A stretch of DNA of 64,000 bases from UBA7239 sp964509075 (GCA_964509075.1 CAZDWC010000009.1:62001-126000), one strand, 5' to 3'. Shown: positions 52,606 to 60,934, numbered from the stretch's first letter. Numbers and translations are program-made. The notes: generated from the sequence alone by a model not told the origin.

Positions 52606-53127
52606 ATGAATCGTCTGAAACTGTTTTTGCCGCTTATTGTTTTTGCCGTGATTGCATTGTTCCTGATGCGCGGCCTGAAACTCGATCCTGCAGCCATGCC
52701 CAGTGCCTTGTTGAACAAACCGTGGCCGGTGTTTTCCTTGCCGGATTTGCAGACGGGCAATGTGCTCACGGAGAAAAACCTGCAGGGTCGCAAGGCGCTG
52801 GTCAATGTCTGGGCGACCTGGTGTGTCACCTGCCGTGTCGAGCATCCGTACCTGATGCAATTGGCGCAGCAGGGCGTGATCATTTACGGCGTGAGTTACA
52901 AGGACAACAACAGCGAAGCGCAAAAATGGCTACAGGAAAAAGGCAATCCCTTCCAGTTCACGATTGTGGATGCCGATGGGCGTCTGGGAATTGATCTCGG
53001 CGTATTTGGTGCACCGGAAACCTATTTCGTGGATGCAAAAGGCGTTATCCGTTACAAGCATGTCGGCGACCTTAACGCCCGTGTCTGGAGTGAAAAGCTG
53101 AAGGCTGTCTGGGACGGGATGCCTTGA
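52606..53127 (+). CDS. ccmG: CcmG/DsbE thiol:disulfide interchange protein
   Basis: Periplasmic membrane-anchored thioredoxin-like reductant of apocytochrome c (173 aa). N-terminal anchor about residues 6-22; active site WATWCVTCRVEHP with Cys73 and Cys76; C-terminal GAPETYFVDAKGVIRYKHVG. The ATG at 52606 is used; a TTG at 52597 adds three residues. It is the last ccm gene of the window: ccmH and ccmI do not follow. Confidence 0.95.
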   Translation: MNRLKLFLPLIVFAVIALFLMRGLKLDPAAMPSALLNKPWPVFSLPDLQTGNVLTEKNLQGRKALVNVWATWCVTCRVEHPYLMQLAQQGVIIYGVSYKDNNSEAQKWLQEKGNPFQFTIVDADGRLGIDLGVFGAPETYFVDAKGVIRYKHVGDLNARVWSEKLKAVWDGMP

Positions 53128-53360
53128 GTTGCCTGTAGCAGGTCGGGCTCTGGACAAACCTACGCACAATTCTGTAGTGGACAGCCTCGGGGCAAATCCC
53201 TACGCTAGCGGCCACCTGAAAACTGGCCAATGTGGCCATTTTCCTTGACAGAATAGGGTCTTTGCCGAGTCGGAGTTGTATCGCGTACAGATCACTAACA
53301 TTTTGATTCTATTGGATTTTCATTAACCTGCAGTTTTTCATTAACCAGAGGAGATAACGC
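53128..53360. promoter_or_regulatory. Intergenic region with 12-bp direct repeat
   Basis: No gene seen in this 233-base gap. TTTTCATTAACC occurs twice (53317-53328 and 53335-53346), 18 bases apart start to start, immediately upstream of GAGGAG and the ATG of the next gene. Such phasing (just under two helical turns) could be a regulator site or part of the leader. Further upstream TGGCCA-ATG-TGGCCA appears at about 53222-53236. Promoter not identified with confidence. Confidence 0.35.
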
Positions 53361-53825
53361 ATGGCTAACTCGCCTGCCGCAGCCCAGCACGATGACGACG
53401 TGTTGCGCGACGGCTTTGAACTGGGTTTCACCTATACGCGTTCCACCGGCCCCGTGATCGGCGCCTTTCTGACCGGCCTGCGCGACGGCAAGATCGTCGG
53501 CATCAAGGGCAGCAATGGCAAAGTGATCTGCCCACCGACCGAGTACGACCCGCAAACGTCTGAAGAACTGACCGAGATGGTCGATCTGCCGTCTACCGGC
53601 ACGGTCAAGACCTGGAGCTGGATCAGCAAGCCACACGCCAAGCATGTGCTGACCCAGCCATTCGCCTGGGCTCTGATCCAGATCGACGGTGCCGACACCA
53701 GCCTCCTGCACAAAGTGGATGCAGGCTCTGAAGCCAACATGAAAACCGGCATGAAAGTGAAAGTGCGTTGGGCTGCGGATCGTCGCGGTTTCATCACTGA
53801 CATTGAATGCTTTGAACCGGCTTGA
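53361..53825 (+). CDS. OB-fold (DUF35-like) thiolase-partner protein 1
   Basis: 154-aa protein with a C-terminal OB-fold (GTVKTWSWISKPHAKHV; FAWALIQIDGADTSLLHKVDA; MKTGMKVKVRW) and an N-terminal region resembling the DUF35 rubredoxin-like part. The usual zinc cysteines are missing: only Cys57 in GKVICPPTEYDP remains. DUF35 proteins such as ChsH2 form complexes with thiolase-like aldolases in steroid side-chain breakdown, and the two genes downstream are such proteins. First gene of a four-gene operon. Function inferred as a structural or substrate-handling partner. Confidence 0.75.
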   Translation: MANSPAAAQHDDDVLRDGFELGFTYTRSTGPVIGAFLTGLRDGKIVGIKGSNGKVICPPTEYDPQTSEELTEMVDLPSTGTVKTWSWISKPHAKHVLTQPFAWALIQIDGADTSLLHKVDAGSEANMKTGMKVKVRWAADRRGFITDIECFEPA

Positions 53826-53836
53826 GGAGAGTAGCA

Positions 53837-54364
53837 ATGAGCGAACAAAAGCCTGTAGAAATCATTGATTCACCGGTGTACATGCAATACAGCTTTGCTG
53901 CCGGCCGTGCCACCTCCAACTTCCTGCGTTCCATCAAGGAAGGCAAACTGGTAGGTCAGCGTTCGTCAGTCACGGGAAAAGTGATCGTGCCACCACGCGG
54001 CGCAGATCCTGAAACCGGCACGCCGACGACAGAAGAAGTGTCCTTGCCTGAAACTGCGACGGTTATCAGCTTCACCGTGGTCTACATCCCGATTCCGAAC
54101 TCCAAAGTTCAGCCTCCATTCATCGTCGCCAATATGGTGCTCGATAATTCGGACCAGACTTTTATCCACCTTGTCTCTGGTTGCGACAACAAGGATGTAA
54201 AAATTGGCACGCGCGTGAAAGCGGTGTGGCGTGACAAGAGCGAGTGGGAATACAGCTTCAACAACATCGAATACTTCCAGCCGATTGAAGGTGAAGCCCC
54301 GATCAATATCGATGAATTGAAGGCCAAGCGCCTGAAAGAAGTGGAGGCATTCAAACATGCGTGA
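53837..54364 (+). CDS. OB-fold (DUF35-like) thiolase-partner protein 2
   Basis: 175-aa paralogue of the preceding protein. Matching features: NFLRSIKEGKLVGQRSS, GKVIVPPRGADPETG where the zinc cysteines would be, and the OB strands ATVISFTVVYIPIPN and FIVANMVLDNSDQTF. No cysteine of the zinc site is left. Start ATG 53837 has GAGGAG upstream; its stop overlaps the next start by eight bases, so translation is coupled with the first thiolase-like gene. Likely forms a specific pair with one of the two thiolase-like proteins. Confidence 0.75.
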   Translation: MSEQKPVEIIDSPVYMQYSFAAGRATSNFLRSIKEGKLVGQRSSVTGKVIVPPRGADPETGTPTTEEVSLPETATVISFTVVYIPIPNSKVQPPFIVANMVLDNSDQTFIHLVSGCDNKDVKIGTRVKAVWRDKSEWEYSFNNIEYFQPIEGEAPINIDELKAKRLKEVEAFKHA

Positions 54365-55424
54365 GATTGCGATTATTGCCTATCACCAGACACCGATGGT
54401 GCGTGATGCTGGCGCAAAAAATGATGTCGAACTGGTTATGGAGGCGGTACAAGGCGCCAAGGACCAGATCGGCTTTACCAAAGACGATATCGAGTTCACC
54501 TGCTCCGGCAGCTGTGACTATCTCGGCGGTGCAGCATTTGCATTCGTCGGCGCACTCGATGCACTCGGCGCCGTACCACCTATTTCAGAATCGCACGTGG
54601 AAATGGATGCGGCCTGGGCACTGTACGAAGCCTGGCTGAAAATGCAGACCGGTCATTTCAACACAGCACTGATCTACGGTTTCGGTAAAAGTTCGCACGG
54701 CCCGATGCACGAAGTCCTGGCACTGCAACTGGATCCGTACTACACACAACCGCTGTGGCCCGACCAGATCAGCATGGCAGCGCTGCAAGCGCGTGCGATG
54801 CTGGATGCCGGCAAAATCACCGAAAAACAGATGGCAGAAATCGTGGCAAAAAGCCGTAAGAATGCCAAAAACAATCCGAATGCACAGCTGAAAGGTGATT
54901 ACACGGTTGAGCAATTGCTCGCACAGCCGATGTTGTCATCACCACTGCGCAAGCACGATTGCCCGCCGATCACCGATGGCGCTTCTGCATTGATTCTTGC
55001 CACGAAAGAAGTGGCAGAAAAAGTGCTGGCCGGCACCGGCAAACGCCCGGTGTATATCACCGGTCTCGATCACCGCATCGAATCGCACCAGCTCGGCACA
55101 CGCGATCTCACGTCTTCCATGTCTACCCGCATTGCCGGTGAACAGGCTGGCGTGAAAAAGGGCAAGGTGGATATCGCCGAACTGCACACACCGTTCAGTC
55201 ACCAGGAAGTGTTGATCAAAGAGGCGCTCGGTCTCGATGACAGCACCGTGATCAACCCGTCAGGTGGCCCGCTCGCCGGCAACATTTTCATGTCTGCCGG
55301 TCTGGATCGCATTGGTGAAGTTGCCACGCGCATCATGAAAGGCGAAGCGAATCGTGGTGTTGCTCACGCAACCAGCGGCGCTTGTCTGCAGCAAAACCTG
55401 GTCGCCGTATTGGAGGGCAAATAA
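54357..55424 (+). CDS. Thiolase-like (lipid-transfer/aldolase type) protein 1
   Basis: 355-aa member of the SCP-x/lipid transfer thiolase superfamily. It retains the fold marks DGASALILAT and NPSGGPLAGNIFMSAGLDRIGE, but the nucleophilic cysteine region reads SHVEMDAAWALYEAW without Cys and the catalytic GHP is replaced by GNI. Loss of the Cys-His-Cys set is characteristic of retro-aldolases such as Ltp2/Sal1, which act with DUF35 partners on hydroxyacyl-CoA side chains. I therefore infer a CoA-ester aldolase; substrate unknown, possibly steroid-like. Co-operonic with two OB-fold genes and a paralogue. Confidence 0.8.
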   Translation: MREIAIIAYHQTPMVRDAGAKNDVELVMEAVQGAKDQIGFTKDDIEFTCSGSCDYLGGAAFAFVGALDALGAVPPISESHVEMDAAWALYEAWLKMQTGHFNTALIYGFGKSSHGPMHEVLALQLDPYYTQPLWPDQISMAALQARAMLDAGKITEKQMAEIVAKSRKNAKNNPNAQLKGDYTVEQLLAQPMLSSPLRKHDCPPITDGASALILATKEVAEKVLAGTGKRPVYITGLDHRIESHQLGTRDLTSSMSTRIAGEQAGVKKGKVDIAELHTPFSHQEVLIKEALGLDDSTVINPSGGPLAGNIFMSAGLDRIGEVATRIMKGEANRGVAHATSGACLQQNLVAVLEGK

Positions 55425-55425
55425 G

Positions 55426-56595
55426 ATGGGTAATCCTTGTGCCATCGTCGGTATCGGCCAAACTGCCAAATACCGTTCCAAAATCAAGAAATCCATGGCC
55501 GGTCTCGTACGTGAAGCCGCGCAAAATGCACTGACTGATGCTGGCTGCACCTGGGCCGACATTGATGCAGTCATCATCGGCAAAGCACCAGACTTTTTCG
55601 AAGGTGTGGTGATGCCGGAACTGTATCTGGCGGATGCACTGGGCTGCGTCGGCAAGCCGATGTTGCGTGTACACACTGCCGGTTCCGTGGGTGGTTCTAC
55701 CGCAATTGTCGCCGCATCTTATATCCAGAGCGGCATGTTCAAGCGCGTGTTGACACTGGCGTATGAAAAACAGTCCGAGTCGAATGCGATGTGGGCGCTG
55801 TCTTCACAGCAACCGTTCTCGCCACACTTGAACGCCGGTGCTGGCGGTTTCTTCGCACCGATCATTCGCGAATACATGCGCCGCACCGGGGCACCGGATG
55901 ACATCGGCTGTAAAGTCGCACTGAAAGATCGACGTCACGCACTGAAAAACCCGCACGCGCACATGCATGAGCCGGAAGAAAACCTGGATCTGAAAAAATA
56001 CATGGACGCGATGATGCTGTGGGAGCCACTGCGCTTCTCGGAAGTGTGCCCGTCATCCGACGGCGCCTGTGCGATGATTCTGTGCAACGAAGAACTCGCG
56101 AAAAAAGCGCCCAACAAACCGGCGTGGATTCACGGCACCGCGATGCGTTCCGAGCCAACCATGTATCCATGGCGCGAGGAAGTAAACCCGCAAGCCGGTA
56201 TCGACTGCGCGAAAGATGTCTACTCACAAGCAGGCATTACCAATCCGCGCAAAGAGCTGGACATGGCGGAAGTGTACGTACCGTTTTCATGGTACGAGCC
56301 TATGTGGCTGGAGAACCTGGGCTTCGCGGAAGTCGGCGAAGGCTGGAAACTCACCGACAGCGGCGCAACCTCTCTCGATCAGGGCGGCGATATCCCTTGG
56401 AACTGCTCGGGCGGTGTATTGTCCACCAACCCGATCGGCGCATCAGGCATGATCCGCTTTGCCGAATCCGCACTGCAGGTGCGCGGTATGGCCGGTGACC
56501 GTCAGGTGCCGGGTGCGAAGAAGGCGCTGGGCCACGCTTACGGCGGTGGTGCGCAGTTCTTCTCCATGTGGGTGGTGGGTTCAGACAAGCCCTGA
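55426..56595 (+). CDS. Thiolase-like (lipid-transfer/aldolase type) protein 2
   Basis: 389-aa paralogue. N-terminal CAIVGIGQTAKYRSK and VREAAQNALTDAGCTWADIDAV are typical thiolase starts. The loop that holds the nucleophile reads VHTAGSVGGSTAIVAA (no Cys), and the C-terminal NCSGGVLSTNPIGASGMIRFAE has TNP for GHP. As with the partner, a conventional thiolase reaction is unlikely. ATG 55426 starts one base after the upstream stop. A terminator closes the operon. Probably assembles with the other three products into an acyl-CoA aldolase or condensing complex. Confidence 0.82.
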   Translation: MGNPCAIVGIGQTAKYRSKIKKSMAGLVREAAQNALTDAGCTWADIDAVIIGKAPDFFEGVVMPELYLADALGCVGKPMLRVHTAGSVGGSTAIVAASYIQSGMFKRVLTLAYEKQSESNAMWALSSQQPFSPHLNAGAGGFFAPIIREYMRRTGAPDDIGCKVALKDRRHALKNPHAHMHEPEENLDLKKYMDAMMLWEPLRFSEVCPSSDGACAMILCNEELAKKAPNKPAWIHGTAMRSEPTMYPWREEVNPQAGIDCAKDVYSQAGITNPRKELDMAEVYVPFSWYEPMWLENLGFAEVGEGWKLTDSGATSLDQGGDIPWNCSGGVLSTNPIGASGMIRFAESALQVRGMAGDRQVPGAKKALGHAYGGGAQFFSMWVVGSDKP

Positions 56596-56616
56596 TCGGC
56601 CTCACCCGTCTCAGAG

Positions 56617-56641
56617 AGCCCGGCAATGCCGGGCTTTTTTA
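56617..56641 (+). terminator. Rho-independent terminator of the thiolase-like operon
   Basis: Eight-base-pair stem AGCCCGGC/GCCGGGCT with loop AAT followed by TTTTTT, 21 bases after the stop. It reaches the last codons of the convergent flavoprotein gene (stop at 56639). Confidence 0.92.
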
Positions 56642-58348
56642 TTGTGGTGTATAACGCTCGGTACAATGCATTGCCGCCAGATACCCGAACGTCATCGCCG
56701 GACCCAGGGTAGAGCCGGGGCCAGGGTAAGTGGGCAGAATCGCCGCCGCGCAGTTGCCACAAGCATACAGTCCCTCAATTGCTGAGCCGTCTTCTCGCAA
56801 CACCTGCCCATGTTCGTTTATCGCCATGCCGCCCTGGGTGCCGAAATCGCCCGGATCGAGTCGCACGGCGTAAAACGGGGCTTCAATTAATGGTGCGAGG
56901 CAGGGGTTTGGCGTGACGGACGGATCGCCGTAGTAGCGGTCGTACACCGAACTGCCGCGTTGCAATTCTTCATCCACGCCTTTTGCTGCGAAGCCATTGA
57001 AACGCGCTACGGTGTTGGCAAGCCCTTGCGCGTTGATGCCTGTTTTTTGTGCGAGCAGCTCCAGTGTGTCGGCGCGTTGCAAAAACTGTTCGCCGAGAAA
57101 CTCTTTCGGCAGTGACCAGTCCGGTTGCATGGATTTGTTCATTACCGGGCCGACGATGTAGCGGGAGCGGAAACGGTTATCGAACACCATCCACGCCGGA
57201 TAGCACGGGTTCTGTTCGCTATGGCGCGAAAAAAATTCCAGTTGATACGCCATGTAGTTCTGCGATTCATTGCTGATGCGCTTGCCTTGAGGATCAACTA
57301 CCACGCAACCAGGTAGCGATTTTTCCATGATGCTCAGACGCGGCAGTGGTTCGCCTGGCACTTTCAGCGTCGTGCACCACCAGGCGCCGTGCATCAGGCG
57401 TGTGGCGGCACCGAGTGACTGCGCTGCGCGAATTGCGTCGCCGGTATTGCCGGGATGCGCTGCACTCCACGACGTGTTGGTCGGTTGCGGCAAATACTGT
57501 TCACGCATCGCCTGATTGTGTTCGAAACCACCGGCAGCGAGAATCACGCCGCGTGCAGCGTTCAGCGAGACTTTTTTACCGTCGCGGATTGCGGTGATGC
57601 CGCGGACGCGACCGTTTGTAACAACGAGCGATTGCAACGCGGTGTTGCGCCACAACGGGATGCCGAGATCCATCATCGACAGGCGCAAGCGTGCCACGCC
57701 GGCAGAACCGCAGGTGAGTCGACGCCCGCGTTTATTGTTTTTCCACCACGAGATATCTTTCCAGTAATCCCACAACATGCCGAGCATAGTTTTGATCCAG
57801 CCTGGGCTGCGGCTCATCAACACTTGCGCTTCTACTTGCGTGATGCCGATGCGATCAAACAGATACATCATCTGGTGATTGAGTTGCAGGAATCGCGCTT
57901 CGTCGCCGAGTTCGGAGTGGGCGAGTGGCGAGGGTTCCAGCGAGCGGTGGCCGGATCTGGCGCCGGGTCTGTCGGTGTAGTAATCCGGGTAGTGATCGAG
58001 GGATTCATAACGCACGCGTGTGTTGTCGTGCAGAAACTTCATCATCTGCGGGGCTTGTTCAAGGTATACATCCAGCAGATGTTCCGGCACATCGCCGGTA
58101 GGAATCGTCTGGCGCAGATATTCGCGTGCATCAGCGAGTGAGTCATCCGCACCAGCCGCTTTGGCGTAGTGGTTGTTGGGGATCCACACGCCGCCACCAG
58201 ACAGCGCACTGGTGCCGCCGAACTTTTCACATTTCTCGATCAGTAGTACGCGCTGTGCGCCGCTCAGTTTGGCGGTGATCGCGGCTGTCATACCGCCGTT
58301 GCCGGAGCCGACAACAATCACATCCCAGTCTGTTTGTTCTGCACTCAT
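56639..58348 (-). CDS. 3-ketosteroid delta-1-dehydrogenase-like flavoprotein
   Basis: 569-aa FAD-binding protein of the succinate dehydrogenase/KstD family. FAD fold: VIVVGSGNGGMTAAITAKLSG with LLIEKCEKFGGTSALSGGGVWIP. The C-terminal YACGNCAAAILPTYPGPGST contains YPGPG, where KstD enzymes have a catalytic Tyr followed four residues later by Gly. This supports a steroid (or similar cyclic ketone) 1,2-dehydrogenase or 3-keto-5-alpha-steroid dehydrogenase; the choice between them is not possible from sequence. GGGAG precedes the start. Downstream-most gene of a four-gene minus-strand operon, one base after the SDR stop. Confidence 0.85.
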   Translation of the reverse strand: MSAEQTDWDVIVVGSGNGGMTAAITAKLSGAQRVLLIEKCEKFGGTSALSGGGVWIPNNHYAKAAGADDSLADAREYLRQTIPTGDVPEHLLDVYLEQAPQMMKFLHDNTRVRYESLDHYPDYYTDRPGARSGHRSLEPSPLAHSELGDEARFLQLNHQMMYLFDRIGITQVEAQVLMSRSPGWIKTMLGMLWDYWKDISWWKNNKRGRRLTCGSAGVARLRLSMMDLGIPLWRNTALQSLVVTNGRVRGITAIRDGKKVSLNAARGVILAAGGFEHNQAMREQYLPQPTNTSWSAAHPGNTGDAIRAAQSLGAATRLMHGAWWCTTLKVPGEPLPRLSIMEKSLPGCVVVDPQGKRISNESQNYMAYQLEFFSRHSEQNPCYPAWMVFDNRFRSRYIVGPVMNKSMQPDWSLPKEFLGEQFLQRADTLELLAQKTGINAQGLANTVARFNGFAAKGVDEELQRGSSVYDRYYGDPSVTPNPCLAPLIEAPFYAVRLDPGDFGTQGGMAINEHGQVLREDGSAIEGLYACGNCAAAILPTYPGPGSTLGPAMTFGYLAAMHCTERYTPQ

Positions 58349-58349
58349 C

Positions 58350-59285
58350 TCAAGGCTCCCGGGGTGTGGTCGTGTTTAGCGTCTGCAGCCACTGTTCTGT
58401 TTGCTGCCAGAGTTTTGCGGCGCTTTCTGCGTCGAGTGCTTCTGTACTCGGCGTGGTATCGGTACAGTTATCGTAATAGCGACCACCGGGTAAATGCGCC
58501 GCAGTAGCGCAGTACAACGAGGTCTGTGCACCTTGCTCCGGCGACAACAGGAAAAATGCTTCCACCGGTGCGAGTATCTTGCGCAGCAGGCCGATGAACC
58601 CATGCCCCGCGAGACCTTTGTCGGCAATGCGCGTGTACACGGCACCGGGATGCAAACTGTACGAAGACAAACCCTGCGCGTCGTAGCGGCGTTGCAGCTC
58701 GTTGTTCATGTGCATCACGGCGAGTTTGGATGTGCCGTAAGCGCGCCAGGAATTGTACGGTTCGAGCGGCGAAAACAATGCACTGTTGCGACCTTTGCTG
58801 TGAAGTTGCGATACAACGTTGACAACGCGCGCCTCGCCGTGTTGTTGTGCGGTTTTCAGTAACAGCGGCAGTAGGGCGTGCGTCAATTGAAACGTGCCGA
58901 GATAATTGGTGCGCCAGTGAATTTCGAATCCGTCGGGTGTTAGCTGTGGTGTTTGCCATTCCGAGCGTAGGTCGAGGTGAATCCCCGCGTTGTTGATCAG
59001 CACATCCAGCCTGTCGCCGTGTGTTTGTTGATGCCAGCGTACAAAGGCGGCTACCGATGCAGCGTCGGTCAGATCCATGTCGCAGCCGTCGATCTTTTTA
59101 CTGCCGCTGGCCTGCTTTAGTTGGTTGACGGTTGCCTGTGTGTGGTGGCGGGTGGTGATGCTGACCTGCACGCCCCAGCGCGCCAGTTGCAGCGCAGTGC
59201 TGAAACCCAGTGACTGTGCGCTGGCACCGGTGACGATGATGTGTTTGCCGTTCAGGTCTGTCGGTTTGGCTCGCTGCTTTTTCAT
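58350..59285 (-). CDS. Short-chain dehydrogenase/reductase, retinol dehydrogenase-like
   Basis: 311-aa classical SDR: cofactor loop IIVTGASAQSLGFSTALQLARW, NNAG (DVLINNAGIHLDL), catalytic Ser around NVVSQLHSKG and Tyr-Gly-Thr-Ser-Lys (RAYGTSKLAVMHM). Similar to the long retinol/WW-oxidoreductase-like group that oxidises or reduces hydrophobic alcohols such as sterols. Cofactor loop TGASAQSLG is slightly variant. Next to the KstD-like flavoprotein, it would oxidise a hydroxyl before ring dehydrogenation (inference). Confidence 0.85.
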   Translation of the reverse strand: MKKQRAKPTDLNGKHIIVTGASAQSLGFSTALQLARWGVQVSITTRHHTQATVNQLKQASGSKKIDGCDMDLTDAASVAAFVRWHQQTHGDRLDVLINNAGIHLDLRSEWQTPQLTPDGFEIHWRTNYLGTFQLTHALLPLLLKTAQQHGEARVVNVVSQLHSKGRNSALFSPLEPYNSWRAYGTSKLAVMHMNNELQRRYDAQGLSSYSLHPGAVYTRIADKGLAGHGFIGLLRKILAPVEAFFLLSPEQGAQTSLYCATAAHLPGGRYYDNCTDTTPSTEALDAESAAKLWQQTEQWLQTLNTTTPREP

Positions 59286-59295
59286 CAGGGTGCGC

Positions 59296-59721
59296 TTACA
59301 TGAAACCGAGCTTCTTCAACTGTGCTTCCATTTCCGCCCAGCTCCAGTACGCGCTCATCTCGATGATTTTTCCCGCATCGTTGACCTTGTAGATCGCGAT
59401 CATGTCGACTTCGGTTTTGCCCTTGCCGAAATTGTTCACGGCTGTTTGATGCACGGCCACGGCGTGCGTGCCGCTGGGAATGCGCGTGTGCACGGTGATA
59501 GTGAGATTCGAAGGGCCAATCACGTTGTCCCAGAATTTGGCAATGGCTTCCTTGCCGCGGTGGCCGTCGCCTGTCATGTCGAACGGCGATACGCCGACGG
59601 GATCACTCACCACGGCATTGTCGTCATACAGCGCGAGCCAGCCTTCGCGGTCGCCTTTCATCGCGAGAGTGACGGAGTTGATATTGGCCTGGATGGCGAG
59701 ATGGTTGCTGATATCGCTCAT
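59296..59721 (-). CDS. Ketosteroid isomerase-like (SnoaL/NTF2 fold) protein
   Basis: 141-aa protein matching the steroid delta-isomerase family in WLALYDDNAVVSDPVGVSP, where Asp at the DPVG position corresponds to the catalytic base (Asp38 of the Comamonas enzyme). By alignment from memory, the oxyanion-hole positions (Tyr14, Asp99) read Ser and Ala here, so classical isomerase activity is doubtful. Sits ten bases before the SDR gene and shares ATGA with the membrane protein upstream. Plausible role: hydration or isomerisation in the same pathway. Confidence 0.75.
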   Translation of the reverse strand: MSDISNHLAIQANINSVTLAMKGDREGWLALYDDNAVVSDPVGVSPFDMTGDGHRGKEAIAKFWDNVIGPSNLTITVHTRIPSGTHAVAVHQTAVNNFGKGKTEVDMIAIYKVNDAGKIIEMSAYWSWAEMEAQLKKLGFM

Positions 59722-60761
59722 GATTTTATCTCGTTGGTTGATGGTAATTGCTGTGGTGATTGCGGATGACTGGCGAGAATCATCGCTGTTGCCGTGATGA
59801 TGGCCATGCTGGCAGCGAGTAGATTGCCGACGGCCAGGCCCTTCGCGTTCATGCCGTCAGCGTTGACGCTCCACAGCATGTCAAATTTGGCGATGTAGAG
59901 AAACAGCAGGCCGGCAATCCACAGCACCGGAAAGAACATCAGCCAGTTGTCGCGCGCAGCGGGTTTGCGGTATGCCAGCAGAAACCAGTAGCCGGCGGCG
60001 AAGAAACTGACAGCGTGAATCAACGCGGCGATATAAGGTTGGTGGAACACGAACAGAAACACATCGTAGGGAATGAACAGCAAGCAGCCGAGGGTGATGG
60101 TGAGCAGGGGCATGCACGCTACCCCGATTTGCGCCTTGCGCAACTGTCCGGCAGCCATGGCATCCCACGCGAATTTGCGCAGACAGTAAGCCAGCGCGCC
60201 GCTGAACAGGAACATCCAGTGGTAGCTGGTGAGCGGCACGCTGTTGAGGAAAGGCTGGTTGTAGATGACGTCGCGGTTCCACGTCCACCAGTTCAGTGCC
60301 GGGCCTAGGTTGTCGAAAATCAGGTAAAGCGTGCCAGTAAGAAAGGCAGTGCAGATGGCTTCGGTGACTGGCGGGAAATCGTAGCGGCGGATGGTCATGT
60401 AGCTGTGGTAGAGCAATGCTGGGTAGAGCAGGGCGATGTAGAGCGGTAGCCGGTTCCACACCAGCATCACGGAGAATTCGCCGTGCCAGAAACTCACCAG
60501 GGTGTAGTAAGAGCCGATATCCATTACCAGCCCAAACAGGAAAATACCGGCAAAGGTGTAAAGCGGTGAGCGATTACCTAACTGCCTGCTGTGGCGAATG
60601 GCGTGCAGTAAAGCCAGCACGGCACCACACAGCATGATGGCTTCAATGGCGAGAAAGCTCCAGTCCAGCAGCGCCTGCGGGGCATTGAAGGAGATGAAAT
60701 GCTCGCGCGCCTCGGCGTTGCGCATGGCGTAGGAGAGCTGTTCCGCAACGGAAGTATCCAT
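59718..60761 (-). CDS. Multi-pass membrane protein of unknown function
   Basis: 347-aa protein with about nine or ten hydrophobic helices (for example ALLDWSFLAIEAIMLCGAVLAL, then YTFAGIFLFGLVMDIGSYYTL and FPVLWIAGLLFLYIAKFDML, given as pieces). I do not recognise its family. An aromatic-rich loop NWWTWNRDVIYNQPF lies in the middle. It is the first gene of the operon and overlaps the isomerase-like gene by ATGA, so a link with steroid or terpenoid metabolism is suggested. It could be a transporter or a membrane enzyme. Confidence 0.7.
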   Translation of the reverse strand: MDTSVAEQLSYAMRNAEAREHFISFNAPQALLDWSFLAIEAIMLCGAVLALLHAIRHSRQLGNRSPLYTFAGIFLFGLVMDIGSYYTLVSFWHGEFSVMLVWNRLPLYIALLYPALLYHSYMTIRRYDFPPVTEAICTAFLTGTLYLIFDNLGPALNWWTWNRDVIYNQPFLNSVPLTSYHWMFLFSGALAYCLRKFAWDAMAAGQLRKAQIGVACMPLLTITLGCLLFIPYDVFLFVFHQPYIAALIHAVSFFAAGYWFLLAYRKPAARDNWLMFFPVLWIAGLLFLYIAKFDMLWSVNADGMNAKGLAVGNLLAASMAIITATAMILASHPQSPQQLPSTNEIKS

Positions 60762-60813
60762 GAGTTACCTCTTTCATCAACAGGCGCAGACTCTGTCATA
60801 CCAATCCTTGTAG

Positions 60814-60833
60814 CGGCAATCACGTAATTGCCG
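60814..60833. promoter_or_regulatory. Dyad between the membrane protein and PilZ genes
   Basis: CGGCAAT-cacgta-ATTGCCG, a perfect 7-bp inverted repeat with a six-base spacer, lies in the divergent interval 53 bases upstream of the membrane protein start. The geometry is that of an operator for a dimeric repressor. Which regulator binds is unknown. Confidence 0.4.
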
Positions 60834-60934
60834 AGGGAGGTGTTTAGGTGGGCCATCTCCCGGCAAAGCGTTAGATCACTGCTACAGTTGAAGTGTCAGT
60901 TGTTGGTCTAGGTTTGCCCATGGGAGCTGTTGCC

